From: Bifidobacterium pongonis
GTDB taxonomy: Bacteria; Actinomycetota; Actinomycetes; Actinomycetales; Bifidobacteriaceae
Length of the DNA stretch: 64,000 nt
Assembly (NCBI RefSeq): GCF_019331805.1
Contig: NZ_JAHBBE010000001.1
Span: 62,001-126,000, forward strand
Direction of reading: 5' to 3'
Each line of letters begins with the position of its first letter. Within the stretch, counting starts at the first letter, position 1. The translations under genes and the position numbers were made by a program. Shown one piece after another: positions 41,728 to 51,234 of this stretch. A model generated the notes under the pieces. That model was not told where the DNA came from, ran no database searches, and worked only from the letters and a program-made list of their open reading frames with translations.

Positions 41728-42063
41728 ATGGTAGCCAAGATCAAGAGCGGCGACCTGGTCAAGGTCATCCGCGGCAAGGACCGTGGTAAGGAAGGCACCG
41801 TTACCCGCGTGCTCTCCAACGATCGTCTGATCGTCGAAGGTGTCCAGATCGTCAAGAAGCACGTGCGCGCCACCCAGCAGGGTCAGCAGTCGGGCATCGT
41901 CTCCGTTGAGGCTCCGATCCATCGCTCCAACGTGATGCTGATCGACCCGGAGACCAAGAAGCCCACTCGCGTTGGCGTGAACGTCAAGGAAGAGGCTCGC
42001 GACGGCAAGGTCAAGACCGTGCGCGTGCGCGTTGCCAAGAAGTCCGGAAAGGAGCTGGCATGA
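41728..42063 (+). CDS. rplX: 50S ribosomal protein L24
   Basis: 111 aa assembly initiator. KOW motif [19 protein letters not shown] at the N-terminus. It overlaps the rplE start by 4 bp (ATGA). Confidence 0.98.
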   Translation: MVAKIKSGDLVKVIRGKDRGKEGTVTRVLSNDRLIVEGVQIVKKHVRATQQGQQSGIVSVEAPIHRSNVMLIDPETKKPTRVGVNVKEEARDGKVKTVRVRVAKKSGKELA

Positions 42064-42635
42064 CCGACACCACTACCGTCGAAGCGCCGGCAACTCCGCG
42101 CTTGAAGGTGCAGTACAACGAGCAGATCGTGCCTGAGCTGGAGAAGGAGTTCAAGTACTCCAACCCCATGCAGGTTGCGCGTGTGCAGAAGGTCGTCGTC
42201 TCCATGGGTGTCGGCGCCGCCGCTCGCGACTCCAAGCTCATCGAAGGCGCCGTCAAGGACCTCACCGCCATCACCGGCCAGAAGCCGAAGATCACCAAGG
42301 CCAAGAAGTCCGTCGCGCAGTTCCACCTGCGTGAAGGCCAGGCCATCGGTGCGTACGTGACCCTCCGTGGCGATCGTATGTGGGAGTTCCTGGACCGTCT
42401 CCTGACGCTGGCTCTGCCGCGTATCCGCGATTTCCGCGGCATCAACGGCCACCAGTTCGATGGACAGGGCAACTACAACTTCGGTCTCACCGAACAGTCC
42501 ATGTTCCACGAGATCATCCCGGACGAGATCGATCACCAGCGCGGTATGGACATCACCGTGGTGACCAGCACCAAGGACGACAAGGAAGCTTACGCTCTGC
42601 TTAAGCACCTTGGCTTCCCTTTCAAGGAGAACTGA
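42060..42635 (+). CDS. rplE: 50S ribosomal protein L5
   Basis: 191 aa, binds 5S r[28 protein letters not shown], the [25 protein letters not shown] block and the GMDITVVTS end are diagnostic. A short N-terminal extension precedes the core. Confidence 0.98.
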   Translation: MTDTTTVEAPATPRLKVQYNEQIVPELEKEFKYSNPMQVARVQKVVVSMGVGAAARDSKLIEGAVKDLTAITGQKPKITKAKKSVAQFHLREGQAIGAYVTLRGDRMWEFLDRLLTLALPRIRDFRGINGHQFDGQGNYNFGLTEQSMFHEIIPDEIDHQRGMDITVVTSTKDDKEAYALLKHLGFPFKEN

Positions 42636-42636
42636 T

Positions 42637-42822
42637 ATGGCAAAAACCGCTCTGAAGAACAAGGCGGCCGCTAAGCCGAAGTTCAAGGTGCGCGCTTACA
42701 CGCGCTGCCAGGTCTGCGGTCGTCCTCATTCCGTGTATCGTAAGTTCGGCCTGTGCCGCATCTGCCTTCGCGAGAAGGCCCACCGCGGCGAGCTGCCCGG
42801 CGTTACGAAGTCCAGTTGGTAA
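42637..42822 (+). CDS. rpsZ: 30S ribosomal protein S14, zinc-binding type Z
   Basis: 61 aa. Cys pairs in RCQVCGRP and LCRICLRE form the zinc ribbon, distinguishing it from the zinc-free S14 paralogue. An 83-nt gap with a CCCC-GATA-GGGG hairpin follows. Confidence 0.97.
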   Translation: MAKTALKNKAAAKPKFKVRAYTRCQVCGRPHSVYRKFGLCRICLREKAHRGELPGVTKSSW

Positions 42823-42905
42823 ACATCGACGCTGAAGGTCCGCGGCTGATTCCCCGATAGGGGATAGGCGGCGGAAACCACGGCGAGAAAGGGCACTAGC
42901 CCACA

Positions 42906-43304
42906 ATGACAATGACAGATCCGATCGCAGACATGCTTACGCGTCTGCGTAATGCGAGCGCGGCAAAGCACGAGACCGTGGATATGCCGTACTCCAAGTT
43001 CAAGGCGAACATTGCCGAGATTCTGAAGCGCGAAGGCTTTATCAAGGACTTCACCGCCAAGGAAGCCAAGGTCGGCCAGACTCTTGAGGTCACCCTCAAG
43101 TACGGCCCCAACGGCGAGCGTTCCATCCAGGGCATCAAGCGCATCTCCAAGCCGGGCCTGCGTCGCTACGCGAAGTCCGACTCCCTGCCGATGCCGCTCG
43201 GTGGCCTTGGTATCGCAATCATCTCGACCTCGTCGGGACTGCTGACCCAGAAGGAATGCCTCGATCGAGGCATCGGCGGCGAAATCGTCGCTTACGTTTG
43301 GTGA
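42906..43304 (+). CDS. rpsH: 30S ribosomal protein S8
   Basis: 132 aa. [15 protein letters not shown] at the start and the [26 protein letters not shown] end are diagnostic. S8 regulates the spc operon in E. coli; the target site here is unknown. Confidence 0.98.
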   Translation: MTMTDPIADMLTRLRNASAAKHETVDMPYSKFKANIAEILKREGFIKDFTAKEAKVGQTLEVTLKYGPNGERSIQGIKRISKPGLRRYAKSDSLPMPLGGLGIAIISTSSGLLTQKECLDRGIGGEIVAYVW

Positions 43305-43321
43305 GAAAGGAGAGCTGAAAC

Positions 43322-43861
43322 ATGGCATCGCATATTGGTAAGCTCCCCGTCACCATTCCGGCTGGCGTGGAAGTCAAGATTGACGGTCAGAACTTCTCGG
43401 TCAAGGGCGCCAAGGGCTCCGATTCCTACGTGATCCCCGAGGGCATCACCGCTGCCGTCGAAGGCAACGAGATCGTCCTGACCCCGGCTGATGATCAGCG
43501 CACCACCCGTGCAATGCACGGCCTGAGCCGCTCCATCATCGCCGGCATGGTGAAGGGTGTGCACGAAGGCTACACCAAGACCCTGGATATCGTCGGCACC
43601 GGTTACCGCGCCGTCGCCAAGGGCAAGGGCATCGAGTTCTTCCTCGGCTACTCCCACACCATTACCGTGAACCCGCCGGAAGGCATCGAGTTCGAACTGC
43701 CGAACCCCAACCAGGTGATCGTCAAGGGCACCGACAAGCAGGTTGTGGGCCAGGTTGCTGCGAATATCCGCAAGCTGCGCGCTCCGGAACCCTACAAGGG
43801 CAAGGGTGTCAAGTACACCGACGAGCGTATTCTGCGCAAGGCTGGAAAGGCTGGTAAGTGA
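43322..43861 (+). CDS. rplF: 50S ribosomal protein L6
   Basis: 179 aa, near the sarcin-ricin loop. [18 protein letters not shown] and the [21 protein letters not shown] end are diagnostic. Confidence 0.98.
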   Translation: MASHIGKLPVTIPAGVEVKIDGQNFSVKGAKGSDSYVIPEGITAAVEGNEIVLTPADDQRTTRAMHGLSRSIIAGMVKGVHEGYTKTLDIVGTGYRAVAKGKGIEFFLGYSHTITVNPPEGIEFELPNPNQVIVKGTDKQVVGQVAANIRKLRAPEPYKGKGVKYTDERILRKAGKAGK

Positions 43862-43862
43862 T

Positions 43863-44234
43863 ATGAGCGTAGCTATTCTCGGAAAAGGCAAGAAGGTTGC
43901 TCTCAAGCGCCGTCACGCACGCATCCGCAAGCACATTGCCGGTACCGCCGAGCGTCCGCGCCTGGTGGTCACCCGCTCCAACCGTCACATGGTCGCTCAG
44001 ATCGTGGACGACACCAAGGGCGTTACCCTGGTGTCCGCTTCCACTCTGACCGCTGATTTCGCCGGTTTCGAAGGCACCAAGGTCGAGGCCGCCAAGAAGG
44101 TCGGCCAGCTGGTTGCTGAGAAGGCCAAGGCCGCTGGCATCGACACCGTCGTGTTCGACCGTGGTGGCAACAAGTACACCGGTCGTGTCGCAGCTGTCGC
44201 TGAGGGCGCCCGTGAGGGAGGTCTGGCACTGTGA
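43863..44234 (+). CDS. rplR: 50S ribosomal protein L18
   Basis: 123 aa, 5S rRNA binder. [20 protein letters not shown] and [24 protein letters not shown] are diagnostic. The stop overlaps the rpsE GTG start. Confidence 0.97.
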   Translation: MSVAILGKGKKVALKRRHARIRKHIAGTAERPRLVVTRSNRHMVAQIVDDTKGVTLVSASTLTADFAGFEGTKVEAAKKVGQLVAEKAKAAGIDTVVFDRGGNKYTGRVAAVAEGAREGGLAL

Positions 44235-44956
44235 GCGAAGAAGTGAAGGAAACTCAAGTGGCTGAAGATCAGAACACTCAGGCCGCTCCGGCTGAAGAGA
44301 AGTCCAACGACGATCGTCGTGGTGGCCGTCGTGGCCAGCGTGGCGAAGGCCGTCGCGGTGAGCGTCGCAACCGTCGCGAAGAGAACAAGGGCGATGAGCT
44401 CCTCGATCGCGTCGTGACCATCAACCGCGTGTCCAAGACCCACAAGGGTGGTCGTACGTTCAGCTTCGCCGCCCTCGTGGTGGTCGGCGACGGCAACGGC
44501 ACCGTGGGTGTCGGCTACGGCAAGTCCCGTGAGGTCCCGGCCGCTATCGCCAAGGGCCAGCTGGATGCTAAGAAGCACATGTTCAACGTGCCGCGCGTGC
44601 GTGGCACCATCACCCACCCGGTGATCGGCCACGACGCCGCTGGCACCGTCCTGCTGCGTCCGGCCGCTCCCGGTACCGGTGTTATCGCCGGTGGTCCGGT
44701 GCGTGCCGTCATGGAGTGCGCCGGTATCTCCGATGTTTTGACCAAGTCCATGGGTTCGCCCACCGCGATCAACATGGTGCGTGCGGTCGTCGACGCCCTC
44801 AAGCAGCTTGAGGAGCCGGAGGAGATCGCTGCCCGCCGTGGCCTTTCCCTCGAGGAAGTCGCTCCGGATGCCCTGCTGCGCGCCCGCGCCGCCGGCATTG
44901 CCGAAGCCCGCAAGGCTCGCGAAGAGGCTGCCGCTGAAGCGAAGGATGGTGAGTGA
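44231..44956 (+). CDS. rpsE: 30S ribosomal protein S5
   Basis: 241 aa. An N-terminal acidic then Arg/Gly-rich extension of about 55 residues precedes the core [39 protein letters not shown] and the later GGPVRAV and [11 protein letters not shown] follow. GTG start in a GTGA overlap with rplR. Confidence 0.97.
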   Translation: MSEEVKETQVAEDQNTQAAPAEEKSNDDRRGGRRGQRGEGRRGERRNRREENKGDELLDRVVTINRVSKTHKGGRTFSFAALVVVGDGNGTVGVGYGKSREVPAAIAKGQLDAKKHMFNVPRVRGTITHPVIGHDAAGTVLLRPAAPGTGVIAGGPVRAVMECAGISDVLTKSMGSPTAINMVRAVVDALKQLEEPEEIAARRGLSLEEVAPDALLRARAAGIAEARKAREEAAAEAKDGE

Positions 44957-44961
44957 TTCAC

Positions 44962-45147
44962 ATGGCTAAGAACCTGAAGATTACGCTGCACCACGGTCTC
45001 GTGAACCGTAAGCCGAACCAGCGCGCGACTGCGCAGACCCTGGGTCTGCGCAAGATCGGCCAGACCGTTGTCCGCGAGGACACCCCGGCCGTGCGCGGTA
45101 TGGTCAACGTGCTGCGTCACCTGGTCACCGTTGAGGAGGCTGACTGA
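44962..45147 (+). CDS. rpmD: 50S ribosomal protein L30
   Basis: 61 aa. [22 protein letters not shown] and the [17 protein letters not shown] end are diagnostic. The start ATG 44962 (MAKNLKI) was chosen over the in-frame ATG 44953. Confidence 0.97.
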   Translation: MAKNLKITLHHGLVNRKPNQRATAQTLGLRKIGQTVVREDTPAVRGMVNVLRHLVTVEEAD

Positions 45148-45149
45148 TT

Positions 45150-45602
45150 ATGGCAGATAACGAAATTCTGCAGATGCACGATCTGAAGCCCGCCCCGGGC
45201 GCCAAGAAGGACCGCACCCGCGTGGGTCGTGGTGAAGGCTCCAAGGGTAAGACCTCCGGTCGTGGCGCCAAGGGCCAGACCAAGCGTACGCACGTGCGCG
45301 CAGGCTTCGAAGGTGGCCAGCTGCCGCTGTACATGCGCCTGCCGAAGCTGCGTGGCTTCAAGAGCCCGTTCAAGACGGAGTTCCAGGTCATCAACATCAC
45401 CAAGCTCACCGAGTTCTTCCCGGAGGGTGGCGAACTGACCGTGGCCGACCTGGTCGCCAAGGGCGCCGTCCGCAACGGTTACCCGGTGAAGGTCCTGGGC
45501 GATGGCGAGACCACCGTCAAGTACACGCTGAAGGGCGTGAAGGCTTCCGCCTCCGCCAAGGCCAAGATCGAGGCCGCCGGCGGTTCCATCTCCGAAGACT
45601 GA
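45150..45602 (+). CDS. rplO: 50S ribosomal protein L15
   Basis: 150 aa. It starts with [32 protein letters not shown] and [20 protein letters not shown] follow. It ends the spc block; a strong terminator separates it from secY. Confidence 0.98.
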   Translation: MADNEILQMHDLKPAPGAKKDRTRVGRGEGSKGKTSGRGAKGQTKRTHVRAGFEGGQLPLYMRLPKLRGFKSPFKTEFQVINITKLTEFFPEGGELTVADLVAKGAVRNGYPVKVLGDGETTVKYTLKGVKASASAKAKIEAAGGSISED

Positions 45603-45625
45603 TTCGTTTTCGGTAAGGTGATTTG

Positions 45626-45661
45626 AAATGGCCCCCTTGCCTGCAAGGGGGCCATTTTTTG
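45626..45661 (+). terminator. terminator after rplO
   Basis: A 15-bp stem AAATGGCCCCCTTGC/GCAAGGGGGCCATTT with loop CT and a T run. Confidence 0.95.
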
Positions 45662-45673
45662 TGAGATGTGTGC

Positions 45674-45707
45674 GCACGAAGTAGACACTGTCGACTATGC
45701 TCGTGCG
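45674..45707 (+). promoter_or_regulatory. secY promoter candidate with inverted repeat
   Basis: TATGCT at 45696-45701 is a -10 candidate for secY, which needs its own promoter after the terminator. CGCACGA (45674-45680) and TCGTGCG (45701-45707) flank it as a 7-bp inverted repeat. Confidence 0.4.
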
Positions 45708-45773
45708 TTAGTGAATTGTTTTGTATCTGTGGTGTGTCAATTGTGCGCCTAACACCATAAGGGAGGAATCTAG

Positions 45774-47111
45774 GTGAGGACGTTAATCCAGGCCTTGAAG
45801 ACGAAGGAACTGAGGAAGAAGATCCTCTTCGTTCTTTTCATCATCATTATCTATCGCATTGGCTCGTTCATTCCTACCCCGGGTGTGGACTACAAGGTCG
45901 TGCAGAAGTGCGTCACCACTCTGTCCGGCAATCAGGAGAACTTCATCGGGCTTGTCAACCTGTTCTCCGGCGGCGCCATGCTGCAGCTGTCGATCTTCGC
46001 GCTGGGCGTCATGCCGTACATCACCGCGTCCATCGTCATCCAGCTGCTGCGCGTCGTGATCCCGCGCTTCGAGGCGCTGCATAAGGAAGGCCAGTCCGGC
46101 GAGACCAAGCTGACCCAGTACACGCGTTATCTGACCATCGGCCTCGCAGTGCTGCAGTCCACCACCATTCTGGTCACCGCGCGTTCCGGCGCCCTGTTCA
46201 ACTACCAGTGCTCCCAGGTCATCCCCGACGGTTCCGTGTGGAACCTCGTGGTCATGGTCCTCATCATGACCGGCGGTACCGGCCTGATTATGTGGATGGC
46301 CGAACTCATCACCGATAAGGGCATCGGTCAGGGTATGTCCGTCCTTATCTTCATGTCCATCTGCTCCGGCTTCCTGCCGCAGCTGTGGGAGATCGGGTAC
46401 GGCACCAACGGCACGGACGGCGACTGGGGTAAGTTCGCCATCGTGGTTTCCGTGCTGGTCGTCATCCTCATCTTCGTCGACTTCGTCGAGCTCTGCCAGC
46501 GCCGTATCCCGGTGCAGTACACCCGCCGCATGATCGGCCGCAAGATGTACGGCGGCTCCTCCACCTACCTGCCGCTGAAGATCAACATGTCCGGCGTCAT
46601 CCCGCCGATCTTCGCATCCTCCATCCTGGCCATCCCGACCCTGGTCGCCCAGTTCGGCAGCTCCGATCAGTCCTGGGTCAAGTGGATCAACGCCAACCTG
46701 GGCAACACCACCTCCGTGTGGTACATCGCCCTGTACGCGCTGATGATCGTCTTCTTCTGCTTCTTCTACACGTCGATCACGTTCAACCCGGACGAGACCG
46801 CCGACAACATGAAGCAGTACGGCGGCTTCATCCCTGGCATCCGCGCGGGCAGCGCCACCAGCCGCTACCTGACCTACGTGATGAACCGTCTGAACACGGT
46901 CGGCGCGGTCTACCTGCTGTTCGTGGCCCTGATCCCGACCGTGCTGATCATGGCCCTGAACCTCAACACCAAGCTGCCGTTCGGTGGCACCACCATCCTG
47001 ATCATCGCGGGCGTCGGCCTCGACACCCTGCGTCAGGCGAAGGCGCAGACCGAACAGTTCCAGTACGCTGGCTTCCTGTTCGAGAACACCGATCACCAGG
47101 AAGGCAAGTGA
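45774..47111 (+). CDS. secY: preprotein translocase subunit SecY
   Basis: 445 aa with about 10 membrane helices, the protein-conducting channel. FVLFIIIIYRIGSFIPTPGVD, plug region and NLFSGGAMLQLSIFALGVMPYITASI, then RRIPVQYTRRM in the large cytoplasmic loop. GTG start with GGGAGG upstream. The downstream neighbour is adk. Confidence 0.98.
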   Translation: MRTLIQALKTKELRKKILFVLFIIIIYRIGSFIPTPGVDYKVVQKCVTTLSGNQENFIGLVNLFSGGAMLQLSIFALGVMPYITASIVIQLLRVVIPRFEALHKEGQSGETKLTQYTRYLTIGLAVLQSTTILVTARSGALFNYQCSQVIPDGSVWNLVVMVLIMTGGTGLIMWMAELITDKGIGQGMSVLIFMSICSGFLPQLWEIGYGTNGTDGDWGKFAIVVSVLVVILIFVDFVELCQRRIPVQYTRRMIGRKMYGGSSTYLPLKINMSGVIPPIFASSILAIPTLVAQFGSSDQSWVKWINANLGNTTSVWYIALYALMIVFFCFFYTSITFNPDETADNMKQYGGFIPGIRAGSATSRYLTYVMNRLNTVGAVYLLFVALIPTVLIMALNLNTKLPFGGTTILIIAGVGLDTLRQAKAQTEQFQYAGFLFENTDHQEGK

Positions 47112-47135
47112 CGGGTCGCTGACCCGGCCATACTT

Positions 47136-47173
47136 ACGGAGCGCTACGGAGCTGGACTTCGATAGCGCTCCGT
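47136..47173 (+). repeat. inverted repeat between secY and adk
   Basis: ACGGAGCGCT (47136-47145) pairs with AGCGCTCCGT (47164-47173) over an 18-nt loop. No T-run follows, so it is more likely an intercistronic hairpin than a terminator. Confidence 0.6.
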
Positions 47174-47219
47174 TACGTATAACCCACACAACAGAATCCA
47201 ACATAGAAAGAGAACCCTC

Positions 47220-47786
47220 ATGCGTCTGCTGATCATGGGCCCCCAGGGCGTCGGCAAGGGCACCCAGGCCGCACTGCTCGCCGAGCATTACGGCATCCCC
47301 GCCATCTCCACTGGTGACATCTTCCGTGCCAACATCAAGGGCAAGACCGAGCTCGGCCTCAAGGTCATCGAATACACCGACAAGGGCGAGCTGGTCCCCG
47401 ACGAGCTCACCAACTCCATCGTCAAGGACCGTCTGGCCCAGGACGACACCGCCAACGGCTGGATCCTCGACGGCTACCCGCGTAACGCCGCCCAGGTCGA
47501 AGCCCTCGACGCCATGCTCGAAGAGCTCGGCACCCCGCTCGACGCCGTGGTCGCCCTCGACGCCGATCATGACGTGCTGATGGCCCGCATCGCCAAGCGC
47601 GCCGAGGAACAGGGCCGCACCGACGACACGCCGGAAGCCATCGCCAAGCGCCTCGCCACCTACGCCAAGGAGACCGCGCCGCTGCTGGACACCTACAAGA
47701 GCCGTGGCCAGCTGGTCGCCATCGACGGTGTTGGCGAGATCGACGCCATCCAGAAGAACATTGTCGACGCGCTCGACGCCCGCTGA
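47220..47786 (+). CDS. adk: adenylate kinase (short-LID form)
   Basis: 188 aa. P-loop [21 protein letters not shown], the [10 protein letters not shown] core, and a short lid region after [13 protein letters not shown] lacking the zinc insert, as in actinobacteria. map, usually between adk and infA, is absent here. Confidence 0.97.
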   Translation: MRLLIMGPQGVGKGTQAALLAEHYGIPAISTGDIFRANIKGKTELGLKVIEYTDKGELVPDELTNSIVKDRLAQDDTANGWILDGYPRNAAQVEALDAMLEELGTPLDAVVALDADHDVLMARIAKRAEEQGRTDDTPEAIAKRLATYAKETAPLLDTYKSRGQLVAIDGVGEIDAIQKNIVDALDAR

Positions 47787-47844
47787 ACGGACGTCTGATC
47801 GCCGTAGCGAACTCATGACGGCGGGGTAGACCCGCCGGCCTATA

Positions 47845-47890
47845 GGGCCCCCAATATCGCGTGACACGCCGTCCGCGATCTTGGGGGCCC
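47845..47890 (+). terminator. terminator after adk
   Basis: GGGCCCCCAA (47845-47854) with TTGGGGGCCC (47881-47890) and an inner ATCGCG/CGCGAT. The T-run is short (TACTGTGT), so efficiency is uncertain. Confidence 0.65.
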
Positions 47891-47964
47891 TACTGTGTAT
47901 TCTTGCAAGTTGGTGTTTCTTCGGAAGCGCCGTGTAATGCACCCACAAGGATGGACTGGAGCTA

Positions 47965-48183
47965 ATGGCTAAAGACGGTGTGATTGAAGTCGAAGGTCAG
48001 GTAGTCGAAGCACTGCCGAACGCGATGTTTCGTGTTGAACTTGAGAACAAGCACATCGTGCTGGCCACCATCTCCGGAAAGATGCGGAAGAACTACATTC
48101 GCATCCTCCCGCAGGATCGCGTGGTGCTCGAGATGAGCCCGTACGATCTGACTCGCGGACGCATTACGTACCGTTATAAGTAA
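47965..48183 (+). CDS. infA: translation initiation factor IF-1
   Basis: 72 aa OB-fold protein binding the 30S A site. [19 protein letters not shown] and [17 protein letters not shown] are diagnostic. TGGAGC upstream. Confidence 0.98.
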   Translation: MAKDGVIEVEGQVVEALPNAMFRVELENKHIVLATISGKMRKNYIRILPQDRVVLEMSPYDLTRGRITYRYK

Positions 48184-48204
48184 AGGTACAAGTAAAGGAA
48201 AACC

Positions 48205-48318
48205 ATGAAGGTCAGCCCTAGTGTGAAGAGGATCTGCGAAAACTGCCGCGTGATCCGTCGTCACGGCCGCGTCATGGTGATCTGTGTCAACCCGCGCCAC
48301 AAGCAGCGCCAGGGCTGA
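48205..48318 (+). CDS. rpmJ: 50S ribosomal protein L36
   Basis: 37 aa: [19 protein letters not shown] at the start and NPRHKQRQG at the end, with the C-x2-C...C-x4-H zinc site. AAAGGAAAA lies before ATG 48205. The next 143 nt to rpsM contain a CACGGG/CCCGTG hairpin. Confidence 0.97.
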
Positions 48319-48461
48319 GCAGATTTCCCTGCGGCACAAGTAATAAGGCACTTTCTCACAACGCCTTCTCTTGGAAGCGACGTTGAACCACGGGTACGTA
48401 GGCCCGTGCCGGATAACCGGGCGAGAGGGTGCAAGACCTACGGAGCATAGAAGGAATCGCA

Positions 48462-48839
48462 ATGGCACGTCTTGCCGGAGTCGACATCCCTAACGAGAAG
48501 CGCATCGAGATCGCCCTCACCTACATTTTCGGTGTGGGTCGCACTCGTGCGAAGCAAACGCTTGCTGCGACCGGTATCAACCCGGATATTCGCGTCAAGG
48601 ATCTTACCGACGAGCAGCTGATCACGCTGCGTGACTACCTCGAAGCCAACTTCAAGATCGAGGGCGATCTGCGTCGTGAGATCGACGCCGATATCCGTCG
48701 TAAGATTCAGATCAACTGCTATCAAGGCCAGCGTCACCGTAAGGGTCTTCCCGTGCGTGGTCAGCGCACCAAGACCAATGCTCGTACCCGCAAGGGCCCG
48801 AAGCGCACGGTCGCCGGAAAGAAGAAGGCCACCAAGTAA
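48462..48839 (+). CDS. rpsM: 30S ribosomal protein S13
   Basis: 125 aa. [26 protein letters not shown] and the [17 protein letters not shown] tail are diagnostic. First gene of the alpha operon; mirrored at 63602-63979. Confidence 0.98.
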   Translation: MARLAGVDIPNEKRIEIALTYIFGVGRTRAKQTLAATGINPDIRVKDLTDEQLITLRDYLEANFKIEGDLRREIDADIRRKIQINCYQGQRHRKGLPVRGQRTKTNARTRKGPKRTVAGKKKATK

Positions 48840-48921
48840 TAGGTGGCGAGGCATACGCCACGAGGTGTGCATCCTCATCGCGTAGGCCAGCAAGACATTC
48901 GTTATTAGGAAACGAGGATCA

Positions 48922-49320
48922 ATGGCAGCTCAGAAGCAAGCCGCGCGCAAGCCTCGTCGCCGCGACCGCAAGTCGGTCCCGGTCGGGCAGGCGCACATCA
49001 AGTCCACTTTTAACAACACGATCATCTCGATCACCGATCCGTCCGGCGCTGTGGTGTCCTGGGCCTCCGGTGGCGACGTCGGCTTCAAGGGCTCCCGTAA
49101 GTCCACGCCGTACGCTGCCGGCATGGCTGCCGAGTCCGCCGCCCGCAAGGCGATGGAACACGGCGTCAAGAAGGTCGACGTATTCGTGAAGGGCCCGGGT
49201 TCCGGTCGTGAAACCGCTATCCGCTCCCTGCAGTCTGCAGGTCTTGAAGTCGGCTCCATCACCGACGTCACCCCGCAAGCACACAACGGCGTTCGTCCCC
49301 CGAAGCGCCGTCGCGTCTGA
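48922..49320 (+). CDS. rpsK: 30S ribosomal protein S11
   Basis: 132 aa. [22 protein letters not shown] and the [10 protein letters not shown] end are diagnostic. rpsD, which usually follows in actinobacteria, is absent; rpoA comes next. Mirrored at 63121-63519. Confidence 0.98.
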   Translation: MAAQKQAARKPRRRDRKSVPVGQAHIKSTFNNTIISITDPSGAVVSWASGGDVGFKGSRKSTPYAAGMAAESAARKAMEHGVKKVDVFVKGPGSGRETAIRSLQSAGLEVGSITDVTPQAHNGVRPPKRRRV

Positions 49321-49398
49321 GCACTACTAGACAATATTCATCCAACGTGCTTATGTTCGGCGAGTGCACCGCCGTTCAGAAGCTGAAAGGATACCACA

Positions 49399-50397
49399 GT
49401 GCTTATTGCACAGCGTCCGACTCTTACCGAGGAATCGCTGAATCCTCAGCGCTCCCGTTTTACTATCGAACCGCTTGAACCGGGCTTCGGCTACACGCTT
49501 GGCAACTCGCTGCGCCGTACCCTGTTGAGCTCGATTCCGGGTGCCGCTGTTACTTCGGTACGTATCTCCGGTGCCCTGCATGAGTTCACCACTCTGCCGG
49601 GTGTGCAGGAAGACGTCACCGAGATCCTGCTGAACATCAAGGGCATCGTGCTCACCAGCGAATATGATGAGCCCGTCGTGATGTACCTGCGCAAGAGCGG
49701 CAAGGGTGAAGCCACCGCAGGCGATATCACCCCGCCCGCCGGCGTCACCATCGCCAACCCGGACAAGCACATCGCCACCCTCGCCGAAGATGGCGAACTC
49801 GAGATCGAGTTCACCGTCGAGCGTGGCCGCGGTTACGTCCCGGCGTCGATGAACAAGCAGGATGCTGACGAAATCGGCCGTATCCCGGTCGATTCCATCT
49901 ACTCCCCGGTGCTCAAGGTGAGCTACAAGGTCGAGGCCACCCGTGTGGAACAGCGCACGGACTTCGACAAGCTCATTCTGGACGTGGAGACCAAGCCGGC
50001 CATTTCCCCGCGTGACGCGGTGGCTTCCGCCGGTTCCACCCTGGTGGAGCTCTTCGGTCTGTGCCGTGAGCTCAACGTTCAGGCTGAGGGCGTTGAGGTT
50101 GGTTCCGCTCCCGTTGTGGAAGAAGCCAACCCCGAGCATGCCGTGCCGATTGAGGATCTGAACCTCACTCAGCGCAGCTACAACTGCCTGAAGCGTGAGG
50201 GCATCCACACCATCGGTGAGCTTGTCTCCCACACCGAGCAGGATCTGCTCGACATCCGCAATTTCGGTATGAAGTCCATCGACGAGGTCAAGGAGAAGCT
50301 CCAGTCCCTGGGGCTTTCCCTGAAGGCTTCGCCGCTCGGCGACTTCGACCCCAATAATCTCGAAGGCGGCACTTTCTTCTCCCCGGAAGACGAGTGA
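49399..50397 (+). CDS. rpoA: RNA polymerase alpha subunit
   Basis: 332 aa. N-terminal assembly domain ([20 protein letters not shown]) and C-terminal domain that binds UP elements and activators ([34 protein letters not shown]). GTG start with AAAGGA upstream. Mirrored at 62044-63042. Confidence 0.98.
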   Translation: MLIAQRPTLTEESLNPQRSRFTIEPLEPGFGYTLGNSLRRTLLSSIPGAAVTSVRISGALHEFTTLPGVQEDVTEILLNIKGIVLTSEYDEPVVMYLRKSGKGEATAGDITPPAGVTIANPDKHIATLAEDGELEIEFTVERGRGYVPASMNKQDADEIGRIPVDSIYSPVLKVSYKVEATRVEQRTDFDKLILDVETKPAISPRDAVASAGSTLVELFGLCRELNVQAEGVEVGSAPVVEEANPEHAVPIEDLNLTQRSYNCLKREGIHTIGELVSHTEQDLLDIRNFGMKSIDEVKEKLQSLGLSLKASPLGDFDPNNLEGGTFFSPEDE

Positions 50398-50481
50398 TCG
50401 CATAACCTTCGACCAACCGCTTGACCGGTTCGGATGTTCGGGCTCTTGCCCACCTGAACCGGCCCGGCAAAAGGAGTAACA

Positions 50482-50949
50482 ATGCCTACACCCAAGAAGG
50501 GCCCGCGTCTGGCGTCCAGCCCGGCACACGAGCGCCTTATGCTCGCGAACATGGCTACCAGCCTGTTCCAGAACGGCCGCATCACCACCACGCTGCCGAA
50601 GGCCAAGCGCCTTCGTCCGCTGGCCGAGCGCCTGATCACCTTCGCCAAGCGCGGTGATCTGCACTCCCGCCGTCGCGTGATGCGCGTCATCCGCAACAAG
50701 TCCGTCGTGCATAAGCTGTTCACCGAGATCGCCGAGCAGATGGAGCAGCGCGAGGGCGGCTACACCCGCATCGTGAAGATCGCCTCCCGTACCGGCGACA
50801 ATGCGCCTGCAGCCATCATCGAGCTCGTCACCGAGCCGGTGAGCCCGAAGAAGGCCGTCGTCAAGGAAGCCGAAGCCGCGACCAAGGTCGCCGCCGAAGC
50901 CGAAGCTCCCGTTGAGGAAGCCAAGGACGAGGCCGAGAAGGCTGAGTGA
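50482..50949 (+). CDS. rplQ: 50S ribosomal protein L17
   Basis: 155 aa. [23 protein letters not shown] at the start. After the core (about 115 aa) comes an Ala/Glu/Lys tail of about 35 residues, a lineage-specific extension. Mirrored at 61492-61959. Confidence 0.98.
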   Translation: MPTPKKGPRLASSPAHERLMLANMATSLFQNGRITTTLPKAKRLRPLAERLITFAKRGDLHSRRRVMRVIRNKSVVHKLFTEIAEQMEQREGGYTRIVKIASRTGDNAPAAIIELVTEPVSPKKAVVKEAEAATKVAAEAEAPVEEAKDEAEKAE

Positions 50950-50969
50950 ACCAGTAATTTAGCTGGTTG

Positions 50970-51006
50970 AAAAGGCTGGGAACCTGCGTGGTTCCCAGCC
51001 TTTTTC
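50970..51006 (+). terminator. terminator of the alpha operon
   Basis: A 15-bp stem AAAAGGCTGGGAACC/GGTTCCCAGCCTTTT, loop TGCGT, followed by T. Confidence 0.95.
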
Positions 51007-51091
51007 GTATATGAGGCGGGCTTATGCGCCTCGGGAATCGGGAAGCGGGAATGGGGGAGCGGAGCCGTGACCGCCTCGCCTCGTCGTGCGC

Positions 51092-51159
51092 GATGCCGTG
51101 CCATGCCATGCCGGAGCGTGCCGAATCACGCCATGCCGTGCCGTGCTATGCCATGCCGG
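51092..51159. repeat. ATGCC/GTGCC pentamer repeat
   Basis: Two blocks of near-tandem ATGCC, GTGCC and CATGCCGG units in the 285-nt rplQ-truA gap. No open frame or stable single structure is evident. Mirrored at 61282-61349. Confidence 0.7.
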
Positions 51160-51234
51160 GCGGCCTGCTCGAGGCGGTAAGCGAACCGGGTGGTTGCCGC
51201 GCGAAGGTTGAGGGAACCCGTACTATGGGTGGTT

